Source of the DNA: Oxytricha trifallax
Taxonomy: Eukaryota > Ciliophora > Spirotrichea > Sporadotrichida > Oxytrichidae
Assembly: GCA_000711775.1 (NCBI GenBank)
Contig: ARYC01019199.1
Coordinates: forward strand, 1-64,000
DNA length: 64,000 nt
Direction of reading: 5' to 3'
Shown here: piece by piece, positions 51,301-60,300 of the stretch
Position numbering within the stretch: position 1 is the stretch's first letter
How the letters are laid out: each line of letters opens with the position of its first letter
Notes under the pieces: model-generated
The model's database searches: none
The model's input: only the letters and a program-made list of their open reading frames with translations
Told to the model about the DNA's origin: nothing
Made by a program: the position numbers and the translations under genes

Positions 51301-54300
51301 CTAACATAAATTTCACTGATCAAACTTTCTAAAATTGTAAAATAAATAATTTAGTGGAATTGGAAGACAATTCTTGAATACCTAGCAAAGTAAATTTCTC
51401 ATATATTAGAATGATAAAAAAGTCTACTAAACAATTACTAAGGAAGTACAATGGCAGTAGGACTTTTAAGGCTGCTTGCATCATATCAATATCTTTTTAA
51501 CATGATAGGTGGCTCTATCATGAATTCAGCAGCTGGAGAGAACTGTTCGCCAATTTATATGTTGGGTACTTATAACATTCTTAAAATCTCTCAAAAATCC
51601 TTGTATAAAATTGCATAGGTGGAATTAATTATGGAGGTTATTATATATAGAGGGCATAATTGAAGGAAATTAAACACTCTAATTGAATATGATTGAGAGT
51701 TATGCCACAAAGAGAAGTTTATGTGGAAAGTTTGCATATATAAAGAGCAAAAGAATTAAAGTAGCAATATTCAATGAGACTAAAATAAACTAAGCGTTTT
51801 CCCAGCTGGATGTAGAATTGATACTATATACAACTCTTAATCATAATTTGGAAACAGAAGCTTGCTTTATGTATTATCAGAAAGACAGTAGATCATAAGT
51901 TAATGTTTTAAATTATACTAAAGGGAAGTTATCCAGTTCATATCATTGATGTGGCGGTTTATATACAGTGAAGCTTTAATATAAAGCTATCACTTTAGTG
52001 GAGCTAATTTATAATATTTATCTTCAGGTAATGATGGAGGAATCTTAAATTATATTGATGATTGTAATTTTACGCTTTAGAGCACACTGAATTATAGTAA
52101 AGTTGATATTTAGAATAATTTTCCCAATAACTACAATTATATGTTTGGCTTGTTTGGATAAGAAACTTATCTAAATTTAGTAGCTTTTTCCATAAAAAAT
52201 TGCTTAACATTAGCTATATTTTCCTAGTCTGATAATTTTAACACTATTTACTTGTAAAATTAAGCCTAACTTTTCACATAATAAACAACATAACTTTTAC
52301 AGATTATTATTCTTTATTCTCTTAATTAGCATCTATTTGGGAGTTGTTATAAATTCATCAGGTTCAAATTCTTTCAAAAATCTCTAATAATTATAAATAC
52401 TTTAATAATTAAAACTGTTAAAATGAAAACCTTTTTAAAACTTAAGCGGCAACTTTATCAAAGCTATATTATTGATGAGATTTAGAAGTGAAGAACCTAA
52501 TGATTAATCAAAAGTTTACATTACATGTAAAAAAATTTTAAAATTGGTTAAGTTATCGCAATATATAATCTAAAGAGTGTGCCTTACTAGACTCTCCAAC
52601 AAGGAAATTTACTTAAAAAGAAAATTTAAAATAGAGGAATAATTAACTAATCAATAATTATAATTTTTTGATAAGCCAATAATAACTCCAAAAAATGTAA
52701 CACTTATCTCTAGCTGATAGATTAAAGCAATTTAACTCTAAATTTTAAACTAAGCCATTAAAATACTCAACAGTTTTAAACATTCTCAAAAATAATGTTG
52801 TCAATTTAAATAAGTAAAAAAGACTTATCACCTGACATAACATAAAAAAATATATATTGATGAGTAAAGAGTGAAATAATTTTAGAAGCTTTTTGATCTT
52901 TAAAACTCAGGAATAAAATTTATATATGTTGATGAAGTCGTCTTCAACTCTCACTCCCAAAAGTATAAGGCTTGTTCATAAAGTTATTAAAATGTTTATC
53001 TTGAACAATAAGGCATAAAATAAATACTTTATCAGCGATTGCTTATATCAGGGAAGTTCAAGGAATTGAGAGCTTTCTTATTAATTATTGATCAATAAAA
53101 AAAGTTGACTTCTTATAATCTCTTCAAGATGTTCAGAGACTTAATTAAAATTAGAAGATTTGTCTATTTATGGATAATTTATAAATTCACAAATCAAAAG
53201 AAGTAGTGAATTTGATAAAATAGTTTGGATGGACCATAATTTATAATGCACCTTATTCATCACAGTTCCACAGTATTAAAGGTGGATTTTCAATAATTAA
53301 AAGATATTAAAGGGTTTAATTATAAAAGTTAAACTTTAAAGTTTCTAACCAAAAGCATATAAGAATTGTAAAAGATGCAAAATTAACAATAGAAAAAGAG
53401 TAACTATTTAATTTAATTTAAAGATAATATAGATTAATGAGAGAATTTATTGATACTTATTTTTATACATGATAATGAATTTAATTTATTTTAAAGTAAT
53501 TAATTAAACTAAATTAAAATATTAAACTTGTATCTTTTTTAATATACTATCTATTTCTATTGACTTGATTAATTCTATTAAATCATAATTTTTTCTTCTT
53601 CTTAATTATTGTAATTTTATTGCAACTCAAAAGTATTCCTTTTTTTTATCATTTAGCGTTTTGCTTTCGGTTATACTTTTAGCATAGATAATCTTTTGCC
53701 CTTGGACCCTATAATATATTTTTAAATATTAATAACTATTTTACTCGAAAATAATGGTTCGTCTTAAATTGCTAAATAAATATCGTTTCTTATTGCTATT
53801 GCTTGTTGCTAAGAGTAGTCTACTTATTCAAGATTCCTTAGTTTATTCTGACTTTTTACTAATTCTTATATATATAATCAAGAGCTAATGTTCCAACTAT
53901 CTTATAAAAGATATCTCACTCTGGTAATTAATTTGAGTCACTATGATAATTGAGGTGTCTCATAATGTTGGAGTCATCTTTTACTTAGTTCAATATATTT
54001 TCAATTTTAAATTCAGGATAGTGAGGTACTTCAATTATATTGATATCCTTTTATTTTATTAATAATTTTGAGCCTTACAAAAAATCTCTCAAAAATCTTA
54101 TTGTTGTATTCTTATAGTCAGGAAGGCAATATCCCTCTAAATTACAAATTAATTAATTAAAAATTACAATGATTTTTAAGGAACCTATACCAGTCATCCT
54201 TTGAAGATAATTTGCCCTCAAATAATCTAGCGTCTATATATTATTAATTTATAGTCTTTAGAAAGTTTAATTCTTAATAGAATTATAGTTTATGAGAAAT

Positions 54301-57300
54301 TATTTAAAAGCCCAGTTTATATTGGACAATATAATAAAAGTTACTAAGTTTAGTATCAACTTGAGAGAATCCTGATTAACTAAATTTTCCAAGAATAATT
54401 TCATTACTTGTCTAAGGAAGTTTGATATTCTAAAATATTATTGTACAAAGTTATTAAATAATAATTAATTCAGGATTCACTTTTTATTTAATTCTCTATT
54501 TAAACATTGACTGCCTTGTTCTAAATTTCAACTTAATCTATATTCTTAGGTGACTTGATTGAAAATTTCTCAAAATTATTATGGTTTAAACTAAATTTTA
54601 GAATAACTCTTTGATTCAAACTAATTAATCAACATCAAAATCTCAGAAATTATTTAAATTATAAACGGGGCAGTTATAAAGAAAACTATCTCGCGAGACA
54701 GTTTTTTAAATAATTGTCTGTCGACAAATTAAATTTTTTCGAAAATATATTTAAAGTTTAATTTATATTCAAAAGTATTTAGTTTAAGAAATATTGATAT
54801 ATTAATTAATTGTTATAATATTTTAAAGCAAGAATGGTAAAAAAATATACTGAGCAGTGTGAACGGCTATTATTAAAAAACTAGGGGCAATAATTGAGAA
54901 GGGGTTGAAGAATTCAATTTCACGATGGAAAAATTTCAAGCTTGGTGTTAGCAGAATAATTATGACTTTAAAACAAAAGAAAGGCCAAAATATCTAATAA
55001 AATGTGAGGCATCAATAAAATATTAACCCACTCTTCATTCTTGAAGGATCAAATAAGGCATCAAAGAAATCCAAAAAAATAATAAAAATTCTATTAAAAA
55101 AATGGAAAATATATTTGTTAAATTAAAGAATGCAGTTTTGACCCCACCGTCATCAGAGAGAATTAAATAAATCATTATTTTTCTCATTATAAAAAAATCA
55201 GCTTTAATCAATAAATGTCAACCCTAATGTAAGAATATTATTTTTTAATATATATTACTAGTTTATATTTACAGGAGAGATTCTTGAGCAATATTAAACC
55301 AATTAAAATAAATTTGAATTATAAATTAGCTAAAATTACTATAAAAAATTCAAGAAATAACTAATAATTAACAAAGAACTTTTATTTTTTGAAGAACATA
55401 AAATTAAATAGATCAAAATAGTCTAGAATTATAAGAACAAAATGAAGATGATAGTCAATAAAAGCTAGAGTATAATTAATAATTTCAACTAGTAGCTGAC
55501 ATTTTTACAACAAAATACAAATTATATTAGAATAATCTCAAAAATTATAATTAATAATTGATGAAGGATCGAAGGAAGATATCTTCTTCAAGAATATGTG
55601 TAAATATTATTAATAATATGAAATTCAACATTTGATCAATAACCAAATTCTATTTCAACAAGTATGGAATAATTTTAGTCATCTTACATATTTCAAGCAA
55701 TTGAATCTAAGTAACTAAAATCAAATTCTAGCCATTAAATTGTAAAATGATTAACTAACTTTTTTCAGCAGGTCCTTTGATTCTAATCTTAGAAAATTTA
55801 TGAATATAAGAACTGATGAACGCTAATCATAATTAGCAATAATAGGATTAGTTACAGCTGTTTAATAACTTCAAAAATTCAATATTCTTCACAGAGATTT
55901 AAAACCTGAGAATTCACTCATTCAAATATTTCATAGTTTTGAAGTTTTTCTTGGCACTTATGAATTCTTAAATAGGGTGAATGAAAAATCAAACTCATAG
56001 CCAAACTTTCACAATCCCTAAATTTGCAATAAAATATAATTGAGAAGTGGATCGCAATCATGTGATATTTACGCACTAGGATTAATTATACCTGAGTATA
56101 TTGTGGGTCGAGACTACTTTTTATAGATGACAAATAAATAACTAGACTTTCACTTTATTTTGATTGATTTATTTGAGAACTTGAAAGTTAACAACTTACT
56201 ATACTTACTAAGTGAATTATTATGTAGAATATTAATAGACATTGATTATAGTGTTAACACAAATGATATTTACTTTGTGCTTAATGAAGTTTTTAATGAG
56301 ATGTGATTAATTTTGTTAATTAATTTTTTAAAAAGAATTAAAATTAATATTTGTGCTAGAGTTAATTTTGCAAGTTCAATTTTAAATGAAATTTTAGCAT
56401 AAACTGGTGGATGCTATAAATATCAATAATGCTAAAAGTATTGAGAGTGGAGGTCTGGTTTTGTAGAATCTGGAACATATGCTTAAAGCTCAGCCTTATC
56501 AATAACAAATTGCCAGCGAAAATTGCAATGTATTAAATCTTCTCAATAAGGAAGACTAATAAAATATTCACACCCTGATTTAATCTTATACTAAAAAATT
56601 CACTGAGAAGTATATTAATTCTGGTTTATAAGGTGGATTCTTGCATTTAGCTCAAGTAAATTGTCTTTCTTTTGAGGGTTTAGGCATTAAAAATGTTTCT
56701 GCTTATGAAGTTAGCTTGATATACCATCATTAAAATCTATTGAATTTCAAAATATCCAATTTGTAAAATACTTGCTATGAAATTGCTCTATCATAAGATT
56801 AAGAAATGCTACAATTCAAATATAAAAACAATCAGCTTTAAGATCAATCTTTGATGTATAAATGCAAAATCTTTCAATTCACTAAATAGCACTTTCAAAA
56901 TTTTTTATCTAATTAGAAATTGTTCAATCTTTACCTTGGAAAGTACACATCAAATTTTACGATAAAAATAGTATTTATGAACTCGAATACTTCAATAAAT
57001 AGTTGTGTTTTACATTATAAACAATGTGAAAATTGCAGAAATCAACATAAACTAATTTAAGATCAATTTATCTGAATTAAGTGGAGGTATCATGCAAAGT
57101 TAAGATGTTCAAATAATCCTTGGAAAAAGTAATTGATCAAACAAAAGATTTCATAATTCGAGGTTTTTTATTCATACTTATAGCTACAGTGATAGTTTGT
57201 CTGAAATTTTGTAAAGTATTATTTTTGTTTGGGATAATTATCAAATTAGTAATTGCCAAAGCATCAATGAAAATGGAGGGTACATATATTTAGATTCTCA

Positions 57301-60300
57301 AAACATAAACTCATCATTACTTAAAAATGAAAATTGAAAAAGTTTACGTAAAATTTCAGGGGGAATTATTTGTTCAGTTGCTTCTAAAAATTGTAATTAC
57401 AAAATCTGATAATAAACTACGCTAAGTCATCAGTAATAGGTGGCGCAGTACTCTACTCTAACCATTAAAATACAGAAATATAATTAAGCTACATAATACT
57501 CTTATGCCAATCATTTATATAACCATATACAGAAAACGGTGTTGTTTTTTCACATATTAAACTCAGAGATTGCAAATTAAGCTTCAAAGTTAATAGTCTA
57601 AACCTGCTAAAATTCTTTGTCTTGAGAAGTTTTCTGCCTTGAAAACATAAAAATTACATAAAGCGATAATTCTAAATACTCATTAAATAATGCGAGGGTA
57701 GGAGGAGAAATCTATTGTAAGAATTGTTTTGCTCAATAAAATGATGTTTAATTCAATAATAATGAAGATTTATTGGTGAAATTTACTATTCACTTGAATT
57801 TACAAAAACATTTGTACTTAATATAGTAGCATAGAATCAATTTGCAAATAGCTCAGCTTCTATATTATTCGCAACAAGAACCAATTCAATTGATATTTGC
57901 GTAGTCAATAATTTAGGGTAGAAGTCATTAACATTGAAATTTGTGCTGTACTTTATTTCTGTCTTTGAATCGCAAGGAATTATTATAGAAAAATCTTTTA
58001 CTCAATTCATTAGTGACGAAAAATTAAAGTGTTTAATTGTCAGAAAATCAATTTCAACTTTAAGTTTTGAGATATCTTCAACATATCTTCATGATGTCTT
58101 CAGGATATCCTCTTCTGGACTTATACAACCTAAGGCAGAACGATACAATATAAATCCAAAAAGTGCAAATCATCTTAATCACAACAAAGATAGAGATTCC
58201 TGGTATCACTAATCATGAAGTTTTTAATATAGCCAAGAAGTCGAATTAAAAGATGTAAACAGTCTGGAGATAAATCTCAACTATATTTTCTTTCAATTCA
58301 TAGTAGATACAGTAATTATTCAAGAAATGCTGGTAAACTCTTGATTGTCAAATTATCAATTTTTTAGATTAAGTTATCCGAAAGATCTTAGTTATTGAAA
58401 ACATAGTATATGTCTACCATTAGACATAGTTCAATGAATTCTCGCAAAGATTATTTTTGTGAATGCTGTAACTATAGACTCTCCGCTAATAAAGAAATGA
58501 ATTGAAGAGATGAGAAAATAAATAAATTAACTGCCTCCATATTTTTAATTAAAGTTGAAATAAATATAAAGTAATCACATAATGTTAATTTAAATATAAG
58601 GAAGGTAACTAAATAGGGTTATAATTTGATCTCAAAGCTTTCCTAATTAGAGGCAGTTACTTATTTATATGATTAGTTTTAGATTTTTATTTTTAAAATT
58701 CACCATTTTGAATGCATTTTTATTAATATCTTTATAAAATAAATAGAAATTTGATTTTAAATTTTACGGCTAACTTAAATCGTAAGCAGCGTCTTTAGGA
58801 AATGGTTAATTTTAGCTCAACTTTGGTTCAACCAATAAAGAAGAAGTTATTTATTTGAAAGGGATGTAGAGCATAGTGAACTTAAATTTTTAAGCTAGTT
58901 TTTTCATTATTGAAATATATAATAAGATATATAGAGAAGAGTTGAGAGTTTTGACAGCAATAATTGATATTTGAGAGTTAAAGAAGCAGCTTCCAATTTA
59001 AAGGTTAAATTATTATGAGTATCAAGAGTGCTCAAATATATTCTTAGCTGAGTCAAGCTTAAAGAGGCACATCAAAAAGATACACTCTGGAAGGCTAAGG
59101 TGTATTTGAAAATTGAAATGTCGATGTCAAGGGGTAGAGCACGACTTGCATAAAGTCTTATACACATTCAGCCAAATTTTTGAAGCACATTCAAAACATC
59201 ACATTAATTAGTTCTCTATTTAAGATTTAGAGACTTAATCACTTGTGCCTGCCAAGAGAAAATCAAATACTATTGAATTTAAAAGAGAGCAACGAAGTTC
59301 AAGAGGTAGAAAAGATACGAATCAATGTACCAACCTACTAATAGAGCAGTTGCCTTATGTTTACAAGATAGCTTTGTATATCCCTTCTCTTAATGCAATT
59401 AGCATTAACAGTTGCATTGAAACTTTTTAAAAAAAGACATCCTTACCAAAGCAAAACTTAAGGTGATGGATGAGTATGCTTAAAAAATTTATCCTTTAAA
59501 ATTTCTCCAAAAATCGAATAGCAAATAATGAGTTTGCAAATGAGTATATTATTCTCAAAGAAGCTTATAAAGGAATTGCTTTTGGCTCTATAGGCTTAAG
59601 ATTAAAGAATATTGAAAAACACTAGGAATATTTAAATAAAAACATATACAAAGATGACTTGAATGAAATACTCTCTGGAAAAACAAATGTTAAAAAGAGC
59701 TCCATAAACTAGGATACTTTCATATAGATTTGAAGCCAGAAAATGTAATGCTGAACATGTGCTCACTAGAAGTTATTGTCATAGACTTTAATTGAGCAAT
59801 AAGAAAGGAGATAGTTACTCAAGCGAAAGTACTTTAAACTCCAGGATACTTTTTATATATGAAAAATGTTTTAATGGTTTAATATAGTGGGATGTATGGG
59901 CAGTAGCTGTAATAATTTTAGATTGAGATATGGAAAGTATGGCTCACTTCGGAACTAAACATGAAAAATACTAAATAAATTGAGAAGCATATAAAATTAA
60001 ATGACGTTTGCTAAGAAATTGGAGAGTTAGTGGATAAGATAATAGTATGAAAAAGCCTCTCCAGAAAAAAGCAAGATGAGATGCTCGTGTCTAAAGAGAC
60101 AGCAAGATTTCAGAGATATAACAATGATAGGAATATCAATTTCTATAATTTAAAAGAAGTAATAGAAGTGATATTCATTTTATACTTATATAAGATTTGT
60201 TTTCCTCTACTAACCCCAATTAGACCCCCAACTATATTTATTAAATCAAACCATTAAAACATCAAATTAAGGGTTTTAGAGGCATTGATTCTTTATTTGA

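Larger units (their letters stand above)
47491..58727 (+). mobile_element. 11.2-kb TBE-related transposon with ~840-bp terminal inverted repeats
   Basis: Ends are inverted copies (outer part AAATGCATTCAAAATGG). The core 52.6-56.3 kb has the TBE order: transposase +, ORF2 -, zinc-finger/kinase +. On both sides lie long genes resembling beta-helix surface proteins. No C4A4/G4T4 ends and no clear target duplication. There are no capsid, polymerase or integrase genes, so not a Polinton. Several genes are frame-broken. Confidence 0.8.
38232..60287 (+). mobile_element. Old, split TBE enclosing a nest of insertions
   Basis: The left half (38,232-about 40,515) matches 42,396-44,775 of the complete TBE, starting CAAAACCCATAAATTAGA. 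The right half (about 58,730-60,287) matches 44,880-46,492 and ends AAGGGTTTTAGAGGCATTG. About 18.2 kb of other elements separates the halves. Much diverged from the complete copy, so clearly older. The flanking triplets no longer match exactly. Confidence 0.85.

Noticed and set aside
47491-58727. Polinton or other capsid-bearing element
   Set aside because: Long inverted repeats and size suggested it, but the transposase is IS630/Tc1 type and no capsid, DNA polymerase, ATPase or integrase genes are seen.
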